Origin: Branchiostoma floridae
Lineage: Eukaryota; Chordata; Leptocardii; Amphioxiformes; Branchiostomatidae
Direction of reading: 5' to 3'
Assembly (NCBI RefSeq): GCF_000003815.2
Contig: NC_049981.1
Location: forward strand, 9,692,649-9,756,648
Length of the DNA: 64,000 bases
In this document: piece after piece, positions 30,413 to 43,254 of the stretch
Position numbering within the stretch: position 1 is the stretch's first letter
Layout: each line of letters starts with the position of its first letter
The notes under the pieces: model-generated
Database searches by the model: none
Told to the model about the DNA's origin: nothing
Seen by the model: the letters and a program-made list of their open reading frames with translations, nothing else
Program-made: the position numbers and the translations under genes

Positions 30413-33400
30413 TTCCAACCTAACATCTGAGTGATGACATGAAAACAGACTTCCTGTACTTCACACTGTTAACAGATTAGGGTGTGAACAGTTGGTTTAA
30501 GAATGTGCCGTTAACATTGAACTTCTTTGTTCAGTTCAAAGTATCAGCTAATAATGTCCTGATGTATTTCATGTTTACATTGTAAAATATCGGTCGAATT
30601 ACTCCTGCGAAAATGTATAAGACAACCCCACCTTTTTCAGGACCATAAGTATAAAGACAAATTTTTTGTAGATCTTCGCATTCAAATTTTTTGTCAATTG
30701 CAGAAATAAAACCTGTCCCATGTAATAAGTCACTTATCCTATGAGAATATATTTACTTAGACTAACGTTACTTATAAATCAATCAATCATACAATTAAGA
30801 AGTCTATCAAATAATGTAATATGAGCTCATAATCTAAAACCTGTTTACACATATCAATGCCTTTTGTACCAAAAACAAAGAAAATGGCATAATAATGGTG
30901 CTAACTATTTATAATCCTTGCACATACTCGGAAATTTGATCTAAAGATGATATTTTTCACAGGAATGAGTCAATAGGTCCAAGATATCCTAATAACAAGC
31001 CATAAACCGTTGTTATAGCCAGACAAAATACGTTTCAAGCAATGAATAGAAGTAATTTCATTTGGATGAATTCGCCATTCATCTCACCACTGCCTTCGCC
31101 ATTTCTCACTCGCAGCAAATAAGATCAACCTTAGATCTAATTTAATAACACGAAAACTCTGGAGACATGACGGTATTACCGAGGGATGCAATGAGCACTG
31201 CGTCTTTCTCTTCCTTGTTATTCAACTCTGAGGAATGGATAATCTAGCGGAGCCGACTTCATCCAATTATGGACGGCGTTTTACCTCGACTTTCTGGCAA
31301 AACTGAGTTATGACCTTGTCAAGAGTACGCAGCCAAACCTCTCCATAACTCTTGTGAATCATGGAAAATATGATGTAACGTTACAACACGGCAAGATACG
31401 AGATGTAAAAAAAATTCATACATGTATGTCATAACATACTGTACAGTTGACAGCTATGACTTCTTATTCTTGGCAGTTGTTCACCAAACCTGTAACACTA
31501 GTTCACTTTAATTTGTATGGCAACCTACTAGTAGATTTGTTATTTTTTGTATTATTTGATATTTTGAGATTTCAGGTCAACGAAGTGGTTTCAAATGTCA
31601 ACATTTTCAAAATATTTACAATGGTTTTATAAATGCAATTGCAAAGGTATAACACTGCTCTTTGAAGGACGTTTAGGATAGGTCACCTCTCTCTTGGGAG
31701 ATGGCCAGTTCTCCATGGCCCATTGTCTACAAATTATGTACACTTACATGGTTTACATGGACATCTGTAGGACTCATTTATATGTGCTTTGGTTGGGGAG
31801 GATGGGAAGAAGCAGCATTTGATGGAGTTTTATGCTTCTTTCCTTATACCGTGTGCATGGAAAGGTATGATATAATTTTAGTGGCCCCTAATTCTACCAT
31901 TTCCTCTTCTTCTACCATTTAACGCAATCTTGTGAGGTGAGAAACAATCTGTCCCACTGCACAATGAATCAAATGGAATACTTCAAAATATATTACTTAT
32001 TCCCGGAAAGGAAAGCAATATCTTGTATATTTGTTTGCAAGTTTTTCTAGTGTTTACCCTTGTTTCTAACATACGGTTTCTTTCAATTCTTATGAAGTTA
32101 CAATTTTTAGATTATAAAAGTCAAATCAGGGAAACAGATTGACTTGGTGGAAGAGTTTTTGATTCCAAAATTTGATATTTTTGATACCTTTTTAGCCATA
32201 TTCATCCGGGAGAGTAGTCTGCCTTTGATGGCAAAATGGCTGCTTCAGAACAATTAGACAAATTTCCACCATTAGTGGAACATCCTCGAAGGACGACCAA
32301 ATCTAATTCCTTGGTGCCTCTAGCTGTCAGATGCAATGACACATGTCATGATTTTCCATAAAGGTATTGACATTCAGAATTAAGATCAACTTGATATTTC
32401 TATCCAAGAGCAAATTTGCAACCAACTAGATACATGGAGTCTATCTTTTCCAGTCTTGCAAAGAACTAAGTCTCACTTGCAATGTATATGTTCCTTTTTG
32501 TTTTAAACCATCTAAACCTTCTAAAGGTTGAAAAATATGAATTGGAAAAAAAGTAAAACATTGCTGTATTTGTGCTTATGTCTACTTAAGACTGTATATG
32601 ATTTGCATTTATTCTTTTCAAAATACATGGCAATTTATGCTAACATGCAATTTTACACAGAAATCAGTACATTTGTATATCTAGCACACAAAAGCCATAG
32701 GTTAAGGTCTGTGTACAAATAGCGGAAAGCGTCTCTAACCATAACCACAATTTCAGCACTAGGGACAGATCCATCTGTTCAATGTTCTACTGGTCTTTCC
32801 AGGCTACAGATATCTTCATTCACTTCTTGACATATTCTCTTAAAAACAGAAATTTAGAAACTGCACAGTTCAAGCAAAACTATGTTTTTATGATAAAAGA
32901 TATTTCTACTATGACAAATTTGGACCATTTGTGACGGCAAAGTTCCATCAGGTAATCCGACCCCGTGTAATGGGGAAGGTGACGGGCGGGCGAGAAACTC
33001 TCGTGTTTGACATGGTGGCACTGACAGATGGTTGGCCAATCGGGACACAGCTGTGCAGAGGTAACAGATGTTGCTGTGACAGGACGTTTCCTATCGTCTT
33101 CCCCCGAGCGATGGATCATGATTCAGGGTTTGTCTAAAGAGTGGAAGGGGAGTGCTGCATCTTCATGTTCTAACCATATGCCCCATGACCTAGGGGAGTA
33201 GATTCTCTTAAAATCTTGGAATTTAGATTGACCAGGAAAGAAGAGTGTAACACTATGTTTGTATATTGGGGTAAAATAAACATTGTTATTGTTATTGGGT
33301 GGGTCGACTACTCCCTCTTTGCAGCCAGGGGCTGAATTGCGAGGAGCTCACAATAGGCGGGGCTAAAATGCAAGAGTTTGGAGCAAGCAGCCATTTGGCA

Positions 33401-33429
33401 CCATTCAGGTGACCTCAATACGACAGTAT
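30413..33429. other. No gene seen
   Basis: AT-rich. Blocks at 31050-31390 and 32930-33140 have more balanced composition and CpGs, with short open frames lacking any domain. No RNA gene recognised. Confidence 0.35.
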
Positions 33430-33439
33430 TTGTCCCCAG

Positions 33440-33519
33440 GAAACATATGAAAAACATATGAAAAACATATGAAAAACATATGAAAAACATATGAAAAACA
33501 TATGAAAAAGATATGAAAA
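33440..33519. repeat. 11-bp tandem repeat
   Basis: Seven to eight copies of ATATGAAAAAC, ending in a poly-A run. The minus-strand Phe/Tyr/Met-rich frames (33308-33599) are artefacts of it. Confidence 0.95.
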
Positions 33520-33735
33520 AAAAAAGGTCGCTTGTGGCTACAGTCTTCAACTGAGACCCATCTGACAGTTATATCTCCCCTCAGAAAGTTTTCAAACACT
33601 TCATTTTAACTAAAAATTTTCTAAAACTCCACACTCTTTCAATCCCCCCCTTCTGTCCCACCATTTGATTGTGTCAAGTGTAGTGATGAAACAAAGAAGA
33701 AGAAGATTGCTCTACAGAACTACAGAAGTTCACAT

Positions 33736-33835
33736 NNNNNNNNNNNNNNNNNNNNNNNNNNNNNNNNNNNNNNNNNNNNNNNNNNNNNNNNNNNNNNNNN
33801 NNNNNNNNNNNNNNNNNNNNNNNNNNNNNNNNNNN
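33736..33835. other. Assembly gap, 100 N
   Basis: Placeholder gap of exactly 100 N. Confidence 0.99.
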
Positions 33836-36116
33836 TGACAGCCAATCCCTCAACCTCTGCTTGGAGAGTACGATTTGCCATTGATAACAAATAGCACTGG
33901 CAACTGTATGACAAATCTATTGACAGTAAATGACTATTATATCACATGTCTGCTGGTCATATGCCATATCTACTAATGACATTTCCATCTCAAATGTTCC
34001 CCTCCTGTCATTGCTAGAAGTAAATGGCATGTACATTCTGCCAGTAAGTATATCTTTGCCATTTCCACTGTCAAACCTGTGATAGATAGCGGTGTATTTT
34101 ACCACGTCAGGAACATTTTTCTTGCCAGATGTGGTGGCACTGATAGAAAATGATGGGCATGTGCGACACATGTTCGTGTCAGGATGTGTATTTCATGGAC
34201 TGCCGTTCCGCTCTAAAAATGATGGATAATGATTGATATTGTCGTGTGCTGTCTCGAGTGGGGAGAAATATCATCGCTGTTAGTGCGCCGGGACCCGAGC
34301 TAAACATCACGGACAGAAGCAAGCCTTCCGTGCCCAGCTGCTATCTAGAACTGACGGGTAAAAATGCTGCTGTTCACAGTATTGTGTCAAGTAACATACA
34401 TTTATCATCAGTACTGTAACAGTAGTATAGCACTAATGGTTAGCTGTTAGGCCTAGGAAATATAACGTTGTGTTAACTGACCCTAGCAGACTTGCCGACT
34501 CTAGCATTTTTGTTAATGTTAAGAGAGACAATAAACTTTCAAACTGATGAAACAAAACAGAATTTTCATTTCATGCTCTTTAAACAGATTAAGCCTTTAA
34601 TGTAAGAGTTTGACCAGAATCTTTGATGAGAAAAAAAACAATCCCTACCTACCAACCTTAATTTTTTAAGACCATACCAGTAAATGGAAACACAACATTT
34701 TTTCCTATACACTTTGTTAATGAAAGAAAGTGTACAGTTATTGATTGTTACTTTGACTTCTAGTGCAGAAGATGGCCAAAAATCCAGCTTATCTGCTGTT
34801 TGAAGGGCAGTCACCCCAAAGTTTCCTTATCTTAATCCAAGGCCTATCATAGCTCAAAGCAGGTTACGCTAATGCCCAGACATGTGTGTGTGTAGTCAAG
34901 AGTCATTACCTCCTGTATGTCTACAACACTGGATCAGAGCCAAACCAGATATCCACTCTCCAAATATCCTATCATATCCTGCCAGGCTGCCAAACTGTGG
35001 ACACCCCAGGACACACTAGCAAACAAAGAAACAAACAAACTAACTGACTACAATACCTCCATTTTAAAGAGGTAACTATTTCAAAACCCACAAACCGGTC
35101 AACTTGACAGGCCTACTCAAATATGCAGACTTCCCACAGACAAAATTGTGGGATTATCCAGATAGAAAGACCTGACCTGGAAGATCCTCTATTTTGCTTA
35201 TGGCTTCTAAGACATTATGTTTAACTTCCCACAACAAATGGTGTATGGGGCGCCACCCATCTCCAGCCCTAGGGCCAAACATTACAACAAAGCGCAAGCA
35301 CTACAGTAGGGGTAGTCTGTTCATACATGTAGTGGTGTGTGTTCAACTGCCATACTGTTTTGACATGACATCACAGAACGAGTGGATTGCTTATTCCTTG
35401 ACAAAGACTGCAGTTTGACAGTGAAATATTTGGGTAAGTCGAATTTTTTGTGAGGAAATCACAGTTCAACTTTGATCCAGAAGGACATGCAATAGTGTTG
35501 CACAGAGTGTTAGATGGACAGAACTTTTATCTTATACTATAGCTTATAAATGGCCAACTGTATTATGACACCTTAAATGAATTAGACATTCAGTCTATTC
35601 TGTTGTGATTAATTATGACAAATGCTGTTTATTGCGTCAAGAGTTTCATTTCTCAAAGGATAATAGATCATCCTTAGTTAGAACTATACTGATGAACAAT
35701 TTGCACCCTTTTGACGGATAGAGCTTTATCTTTGTCATTTTGTCTCTTCAGAAAAGATCGATTGAGACAAATGTGCGAAAGCCTTGTCAAGAGAATCGCT
35801 GCTCTCATCTATGATCTTTGTTATTGCTGAAACAGCTAAATGTTATATCAGATCATTGAAAGATGACAAAGTCTTACATTATGCATTTGTTTGCATGGCA
35901 TAATTGGTAAACTGCATTTAGGTGACTAACAAGGCAACAGTTTTCGTGTGTGAAGTACATTTTTGTATACCCATTTAAGAGGCCGTCCCTAACCAAAGCC
36001 TGGTACTCATTTTTGCCTGTATAGTGAGTAAAGTGACACAATTGGTGTTACATGTAAGTGTCTTTTAATCATGGCATATCTCACAATGTTTTGCATCATA
36101 TAGTGGCACAAGTTTT
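33836..36116. other. No gene seen; one short repeat shared with 45.6 kb
   Basis: 35369-35434 and 45606-45672 share GTGGATTGCTTATTCC..GA and CAAAGACTGCAGTTTGACAG. A balanced block at 34190-34380 is unexplained. The rest is AT-rich with no exon recognised. Confidence 0.4.
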
Positions 36117-36626
36117 CTTACTCTTTCAGTAGCAGGGCATATTTGCTCTTTAACAACAGGTGCTTGACACACCTCCTTGAACACGGGACCCCATTTTTTT
36201 GACTGAGATGTCCTTCCCAGGATTTGATTCTGGGTCTCCCTGTTAAGCCGGTGCAATGGCCTAGTGGGTAGAGTGTTCACCTTGCATTCGGTAGGTCGTG
36301 AGTTCGATCCCCGGCCGAGTCATATACCAAAGACTCTAAAAATGGTACATGCTGCTTTCTCTGCTTAGCACTCAGCAGTCGGGAAAGAGTATGGAAGTTG
36401 AACACAAACCACTACCAGTGGACTAGCCCCCTGCTGTAGTGATTGCGTTGTGTGGCCCAGGGCTAAGGAAACAGAGATGGGTGCTGCCCTATGCACCATC
36501 AGGCGCGGGAAGGGTTTAACTTTAACTCTGTGTTAACAACTTACCTGTACGAGATAATTTGAACCTAAAGCTCAACTGCAAGGCCGCTGATTGAGCAATT
36601 GAGCTACAGGGACACCGCAATGATTT
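36117..36626 (-). mobile_element. SINE (family B) interrupted by another SINE
   Basis: The left part 36117-36246 and right part 36531-36626 together form one minus-strand family B SINE (compare 43255-43506): tRNA-like head at the right (GTAGCTCAATTGCTCAATC), GGGTCTCCCTGTTAA at the break, and AGTAGCAGGGCA at the left end. A family A SINE occupies 36247-36530. Confidence 0.8.
36247..36530 (+). mobile_element. tRNA-derived SINE (family A), nested
   Basis: A box region TGGCCTAGTGGGTAGAG, B box GTGAGTTCGATCCCCGG, body as in 19243-19531, and a TTTAACTTTAA tail. TGTTAA flanks it on both sides (36241-36246 and 36531-36536), consistent with a short target duplication. Inserted into a family B SINE. 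The tRNA-like head is not a functional tRNA gene. Confidence 0.92.
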
Positions 36627-37612
36627 CAACCCTTACCTTCAACTAGAAGTTGAAGAATAAAAGTCTGTCTACAGACAGTAGTGAAAAGTTTGTGCTTGTT
36701 GGAGTCCTAACTCATTAGACTGCAGTGATGCATTTTATGTATGTAGGCTCCATACATGAATGTACTTGAATCACATAAAAGTAGTCATATCAGTGCCATG
36801 CAAAGCCCCTAGGAAAATAACAACCCCGACTGCGTGCTGGCGGAATTACAAAAGATTGAAATCTGCATAAGAGGAATATTTCATACCCTGCTAACGCGTG
36901 CAGCAAGTGTTTTTTGTTTAAGCTTTGCGTGTATCACGATCGGGTTGGGAGAGTTAAATCATCGAGCTGTAAATACAGATTGTAGCCAAGAAAAATGTGG
37001 TTCTTAAGGGAAATAAGACAGGCAACGTTTCAGATGAAATAAAGTCTCCCCTGTGTAACTGTTTAGTGTCTGTGGGATCAGATATTCCTTCCCGCGAGAT
37101 GGCAACGAAAGTGAGAAATTACGCCCCAAGCAGATACTTTGCGGCCCTCCTCAGAGACAGCGGTTTTGCCTCGACACGCTCGCGCGAGCAGAAGACGAAT
37201 AATTTGCAACATTAAATCAGCGCGAAGCAAGGCTCACTGATCTACGCTGAGTGATTCTCTCACTTGGTGGATTCGGCGGCACGTACTTAGCTCAAGAAAC
37301 CGTGGCATGAAAAACAAGAGAAGCAGACACCCTCAGAAGAAGAGACCTGCGGAATAAAAAACCCTTCATTCTCCAGCTTGTTTAGTATTCAAAAGCTGTT
37401 TTCAATCTCCCATTGTGGTGGATTCACACGGAGAATAATCAGGAAAGTGAAGTGTTTTGATTATGAGTAAGAATTGATTTTGAATGTGCCGCTGTGAAAC
37501 TGGCCTGGACCAGGTCACCGCCCACCCAATTCTTAAGAGGGTCTGCATGCTCTTTTCCGCAAGGCGTAGGTTGGCCCTTTTAATTTCCTCGTAATTTGTA
37601 GGGAAATCTGTA
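36627..37612. other. Unexplained high-complexity block
   Basis: 37060-37350 is CpG-containing, unique and of balanced composition, including a 72-codon plus-strand frame (36997-37215) without a known domain. It could be regulatory or an unrecognised exon. The rest shows nothing. Confidence 0.25.
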
Positions 37613-37836
37613 GTAACACTAGTTCACCTTTATCCATTAGGAAACCTTTTTCCGTTGTTTTAAAAACAGGGTATTTGCTGATATCACGTTGACGGACGTT
37701 GGTTTCAAATTGCAATATTTTCAGTACATTGCAGTCTAAAACTACCACCCGTCGGCTTGATGTGCCTAAATACCCTGTTTTGAATTGAAAAACACTGGAT
37801 ATAGGTTACCCATCGGATAAAGGTGAACTAGCGTTA
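37613..37836. mobile_element. Foldback MITE (CTAGTTCACCTTTATCC family)
   Basis: Ends TAACACTAGTTCACCTTTAT and its inverted counterpart ATAAAGGTGAACTAGCGTTA. The inverted repeat continues inwards through ATAGGTTACC-like and ACAGGGTATTT phrases, so most of the 224 bp is a long imperfect hairpin. Other copies are at 38128-38270 (decayed), 42631-42714 (miniature) and 63799-64000 (cut by the window end). Confidence 0.88.
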
Positions 37837-38127
37837 CATATTTGTAGTCTCAGGCTTTGTTTACTATGCTAATTCCTTTAGAGCAAAATCATTTTACGTT
37901 ACATTCTAGTGTAACAGTTATCGGATAAGTCATTGGAGCACAGAGGGTTAACATCCAGAAAATTGAGTTACTCAAGTCTCTAACTGATTTGTCAATTGTA
38001 ATTACTGCTTTCTATGCTCACAACATTTCCCCATGCACACCCCTGAAGAACTGCACTGCGGTTGATAAAACTGTTGAATCAGAGAATACTAGACTTTATC
38101 TGCTGCGTAACCTATATCAGATATATT

Positions 38128-38270
38128 AAAAAAAACAGGGTGTTTAGGGATACCAAACTGCAATATTTGCAATTTGAAACTGCCATTTGTCGATTTGGTA
38201 CTCCTATAAAATACCCCCCTTTAAAAAAATGGAATGTAGGTTACCCTGAAGATAAAGTTGAATTAGCGAC
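38128..38270. mobile_element. Decayed foldback MITE copy
   Basis: The right half of the 37613-37836 family: AAACAGGGTGTTTAGGGATA, GCAATTTGAAACTGCCATTT, TAGGTTACCCTGAAGATAAA, GTTGAATTAGCG. The left end is not recognisable. Confidence 0.65.
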
Positions 38271-38324
38271 AAATCCTGTAAAAAGTCAACAATTTGTTTT
38301 AGAAACATTAACCTTACATTGGAC

Positions 38325-38450
38325 ATGCTTGTGGCCAATCAATAAGCATTTTCTCTATTCTGGTGGCTATCCCTCAATAGTGGCCACCTGTTTGTAGTGG
38401 ACATTTGGCCAGTCCCTTGAGTGGCCGCTATAGACATGACTGTACCTGAT
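38325..38450. repeat. Interspersed GTGGCCAC repeat
   Basis: Recurring (G/A)TAGTGGCCAC and AGTGGCCGCTATAGAC phrases. Related GTGGTCAC text at 46540-46710 (AGGTGGTCACTATTG, AAGTGGTCACATTATTGGCC) suggests two diverged copies of one element. Confidence 0.5.
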
Positions 38451-39989
38451 AGTACTTCTTTTCTTTACACATGGTTAGGCTCCTCTCAGAGACAATCAAT
38501 GGTTTCGAACAATATCACTGCAAGTATAGATATTTATAAGGGTGTTAGCAGTTTCATCAAGATATATGAGAGACATTTTCAGAATAACTGATAAGACATT
38601 GGCAATTGCAAGACCTAAAAAATGTTGTTAAGACATCAAGGACGTTGTTTGAGAACGTCTTAAATGGGTCCAGAAAAGGGACATTTCTGAAAATATATCA
38701 GTGTGACTTTCACCTTTCTAAGACTTTTCTTGATCTTAAGTAGTGTCTAGTGAGAATAACTGTAGCCTAGGATGACACCATCTGAATACAGATGACACTT
38801 CACCAGACTTTACAACTACTTAATTGCTTTTCACAGGCAGTCTTCCAAGTTACCTGCCAAACGTGGACGGAATACTGGTTAAGATTTCCCTTTGGTGTGT
38901 AAGAAGTAAACATAATTCCGAGACATGTGAAATCCTTCTATGTTTTATTAATCTCGGATTATACTGTTAAGGGAAAGTAATGCAGACTATCTATGCTGTT
39001 ATGATATTGTATAGTCGACTAGATTTAATCTGTTTGGGTGATGTTGATCTATTCCAGTTTGGGTGGCCACGATCTTAGTGATTGCGTCAATAATATTGGG
39101 CACTGTGGGAGACTTTGTAATCTGGAATATCGCATTGCAAAACTCAATGTCAATATATTAGAATGGGGGTTATCAAGATCAGCAATGATAAATTGCAACT
39201 ACTGTTACATCATACAGGAAATATGCACATAGTAATGTAGATATTTTGTATGATATACAATTTATGTAGAACTATTCAAAGATAGTGGAAATCAATGTAA
39301 TTTTCCATTTCTTGCAATAGCTGTGTCATTTTGCTGAAAGGCAGCTACTGTAAATTCCTATAAGTTTGCAAGGATCTAATTTTGCAGGAGGTAGAAATTA
39401 AAATGTAGTGTTCATGCCAGTCTTTAGTATGTTGTTGAAAAGGTGGACAATGAACAAGTACATCATGCTTTTGAGTTTCTGATGAAGATCGAGGTCACAG
39501 AAAACATGACCATTTAACCACACAAAAATTTCAACATTTACAGTACACCAACCTGATTGATACAGGATAATATTTTGCTAAGCATTTGGGCATTCATGAC
39601 ATTACTGTCATAATGAAGAATTAGCACTTCAAACAATGAGGCCAGTGTAACAGGTCAGAACGTACACCAGGCCGTTATGTATACATTTCAACCTGGGGTA
39701 TGTTCTGGCATGCTGCACTGGACAACCTGAATCACACTTGGAAACTGTACTCTTGTCACACTTTGCTTACTGTGCGACTTGTTGTGAGAAACTATTTCAC
39801 ACAGCTCTGCTCCATGTAAAGAAAGGCTGTGTTGTTGATGCATGCTTCCAGTAATCCATGCTATTTCCCAAGCTTGACGGGCTGTCCATTTTCCAGTTAT
39901 CTTCTCTTGCCATATGTTGGAGGCAGTTACAAGTTTAAGGTACCTCTCTGGGGGAAGTCACTATACAGAAGACAGGAAAACTTTTCAGG
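38451..39989. other. No gene seen
   Basis: AT-rich sequence with no recognisable exon, RNA gene or clear repeat. Confidence 0.4.
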
Positions 39990-40056
39990 CTATGCATGAT
40001 ATAGAAAATGACACAAAAAACTGGTGGATGACAGTCATTTTCTATATCATGCATAG
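39990..40056. other. Perfect 23-bp inverted repeat, 21-nt loop
   Basis: Left arm 39990-40012 (starts CTATGCATGATATAG) and right arm 40034-40056 are exact reverse complements, with a 21-nt loop. Pairing continues imperfectly for about nine more bases outward (6 of 9). A transcript would form a 67-nt pre-miRNA-like hairpin. It could equally be a small foldback element. No target duplication is obvious. Confidence 0.9.
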
Positions 40057-40784
40057 TCTGGAATGTACAGTACCAACTACTAAGTACCAAGTTGAACTTA
40101 GAATAGAGAAAAGTTATGACTGCAAGTTCTAGGGTTATCAAACTAGGATTGATGTGTTTAAAAAAATCTATTTTCCTAGAATGGTAGAATGAAGTTGTTG
40201 CCGCCAATGTGAAGCTGGTGATATTGAAGCTAGTGCGTTAAGGCAGCTGTACTGGCTATACAGACTGATACAGGTAAAGAACCAGCTGCCATTGCATACC
40301 TGCAAAGCTGGTGTATTATCGTATACTAAAAGCAGTTATACAGGCTATACAACATATAGATACATATACTAAGTACCCATTCCACACAGCTTCAAGGAGT
40401 GGGTGTTCAGTTCATCCTCTATAGAGAAATGACACTAAGAGTGGATATAGTCAGGTGTCAGTTTCCCTCACATCTATCTTTGTGTGTTGTCCAAGTACAA
40501 AGAAAACAAATGGACAGCAAAGGGCCACCATTGACATTACAATGTTGCTCCATTTAACAAACTGTTACAGTAATGTTTTAGACAAGAAAGATTCAGAATT
40601 ACTATCACTGTGGCTAAGAGTCTCTGGCACATTTTCTATCCTTGCCAAACCCATTTCTGTATGTGCTTCTCAACCCAAAAGTGCTGTAGAGATGCTATCA
40701 ATTAATGCAATGGTTGTTCTTAACTGTCTTTCTCCTAAAGTACTGTTTAAGTCAGAGATGGTATCATTTAAATTGACAGTCTTC
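40057..40784. other. No gene recognised
   Basis: A plus-strand open frame of 120 codons (40455-40817) has no recognisable domain, no obvious splice sites and runs into the duplicated segment that follows. Not called as a gene. Confidence 0.35.
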
Positions 40785-41150
40785 AACTTTCAAAGGGGGA
40801 CATTATCACCGAACTAATGTGTTGGACTTACCAAGAGTCTCTAGCTTCCCAGTTTGATGGAATTAAAAGTAGCCAATCATCTGCTATATGAGCAGGTGAC
40901 TGAGACAACTTTTAACCAATCACAAACATTTATGCTAATGAGCATAGAATTGCACAGTCTAATGCCATTGGCTCAAGTTTCAAAGGAGGACATTATCACA
41001 GAACTTAATAATATGTGTTGGACTTACAAAGAATGTTCAACTCACCAACTTGATAGATTTAATAAGTTAGCCAATCACCTGCATGATGAACAGGTGACTG
41101 AGTCAAGTTCTAACTAATCACACACACTTATGCTAATGAGCACAAAATTA
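40785..41150 (+). repeat. Diverged direct duplication, ~190 bp per copy
   Basis: Copy 1 from about 40785 and copy 2 from about 40975 share, in order, TTTCAAAGG.GGACATTATCA, TGTTGGACTTAC, AGCCAATCA, GAGCAGGTGACTGAG-like text and TTATGCTAATGAGCA. The frame read across both (40854-41117) is probably fortuitous. Confidence 0.85.
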
Positions 41151-42630
41151 GCTATTGTCATAGGATGTTCATAAGACTACAATGAAACTACAATGAAAAG
41201 CTGACTGAATACTAAGCTTTACCATTTAAAAGAAAATCAATCAAAATAATGGCTTTTCATTTTTCAGTTTTGAGGTATGTAAACCAAGCAATTTCTATGA
41301 AATGGCCCCAAAGTAATCCACATTTTATAGTTTAGCCTGACATTTGATAGGGCACTACAACTCTCCTTGACATTCTGAAAAGATATTGTCCTCTTGATTA
41401 AAACAACAACCTTGCATCATGCGCGGGACCATTTATTTCCCTTCATGATCTTTCAGAAAAAAACGACAACATCTTGAAATGCCTCTGAGGCAGAATCCGA
41501 AGGATACCGCGACTCATCTTGAAGAGCGGGATCTAAGATCTTGATCTGACGAGACTAGACGAGACGGCGCCGGGAAGGCAGTGCGACATTTGATCACGGT
41601 GGCAAAGACTGCATTGATTACAAACTGTTGGGTACTGCCTAGGGGACAGGGAAGCTCAGCTGCGATATTATCCAGTAAATCATCTGGATGGAACGGGAAT
41701 CGCGGGGTAAAGTGGGGACGATATCCAGGATGGGAAGACCTTTTTTATTGGCTTGTATACATGTCAAAATGCCAGTTTCGGAAAGGAATCAAGGCAGAAG
41801 ACAGACAGGGCTAAACTAATGGAAAATTTTGGTTTTCAGACTCTCTTAGAACAGGAAAATTGTCACTTGATTCAGTGGACAAATAACAAAAAGGTGTCAC
41901 AGCAAAAAAAAAAAAGATTGCCTGAGTACAGATTCTGAAGCAAAACAAATGCTTTGAGAGAAAAAGTCTCATTTCTGATTATTCTGATGTGTCCATTAAG
42001 TACTTTCTTTCAGTCTGTCTTGGAACTGGCTTTTGCATGATACACCTTCATATGTGGATACAAGTATGTGGTATGTGGTACCGGTAATTGGATGCGCATC
42101 GTAACTGGTAGCGATACGTCAAGTTGTAGAGCTTTCTCCTAGGAACTGAAATGCTATCAAACATGCTGGAATTTGGGATGTGTTTAAATAAAGACTTGGA
42201 AAATATTGGCAATGTAGTATACAAAATCATTCGCACAAGTGAGCTACTTCATCATGGTTGCACGCTATAAGTGTGCCTTTTCCAAGGTGCTGAATTGCTA
42301 TCCAAGAAGATAGCATTGGGATTTTGAGTGTATGGGATGTGTGCCTATGCATAACATCAAGTACAGGTATAGTAATATGTCACAGAGGTTTAGGTACATG
42401 TCCAGATCTGAACTTGTTAACAACAAGATAAACAAGTAAACAAATTGACAAGAGGTTTTCATTGAGGACAGATACGTGACTTAACAGTGAACAGAATGTT
42501 ATTTACTAGGCTTCTGTATATTATGCAGAGAAGATAATTTTTTTACTGCTTTCCAGAGAATCTCAAAACAAAAATGGCACCGATTCCAAAATTGCCTGTA
42601 CAAATGTTAAATTCATCTTTTTTCCAGTGC
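41151..42630. other. No gene recognised
   Basis: 41410-41730 is a CpG-containing, unique block with a 77-codon open frame (41581-41814) of unknown nature. The rest is AT-rich. Confidence 0.3.
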
Positions 42631-42714
42631 TAATGCTAGTTCACCTTTATCCATTGGGTAGCCTATATCCATTGCTTTATAGGTTACCCCGCAAATAGAG
42701 GTGAACTAGCGTTA
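42631..42714. mobile_element. Miniature foldback MITE (84 bp)
   Basis: TAATGCTAGTTCACCTTTAT... and its inverted counterpart ...GAGGTGAACTAGCGTTA meet almost at the centre (CCTATATCC...ATAGGTTACC), so the whole element is essentially one hairpin. Same family as 37613-37836. Confidence 0.88.
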
Positions 42715-43254
42715 CGTTTTCAGACAAGCACACCAGGTAACCCTACTCTTCTTTTATCATGAGCACGTTGGTTTATTTTACAAAGACTTTGCAAGTGACA
42801 CTTATGCCTGAAGCTACATTATACATCCAAAAAATTAATTTCAACCCCAAACCTCCATTCCCAAGCTAGGTTTGAATATCTGCTCTCTGATCTGCGGAAT
42901 TTGATCAGTACGGGAAAACAGCGCAGTAGCTTACTGCGGTGCCACAAACCAAATATCAGTCACCATAACGCATGTCTTTGACCCATGTCCCCCGATGTCG
43001 CCTTCCTGGTGACCCCGACCTAACCTGGTCAACTCCAGATCCATCAGTACTCCACGCAGCACACAGGCCACCATTGATTTTCACTTCTAATATATACCAA
43101 CCACCAACCTGTGACATGAGGCTACCTGGATATGTATTGAACAAGCGTTAGAACAGTTACTACCATTCCGCATACCATAGGTAGTCTGTTACAGTTTGGG
43201 AAGTGGCTTGTCATAGTTGTTCTGACCCTTGAACTGGCTAGTGATGCATAGAGC

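Noticed and set aside
33308-33599. Phe/Tyr-rich minus-strand frames resembling membrane peptides
   Set aside because: Translation of the 11-bp ATATGAAAAAC repeat.
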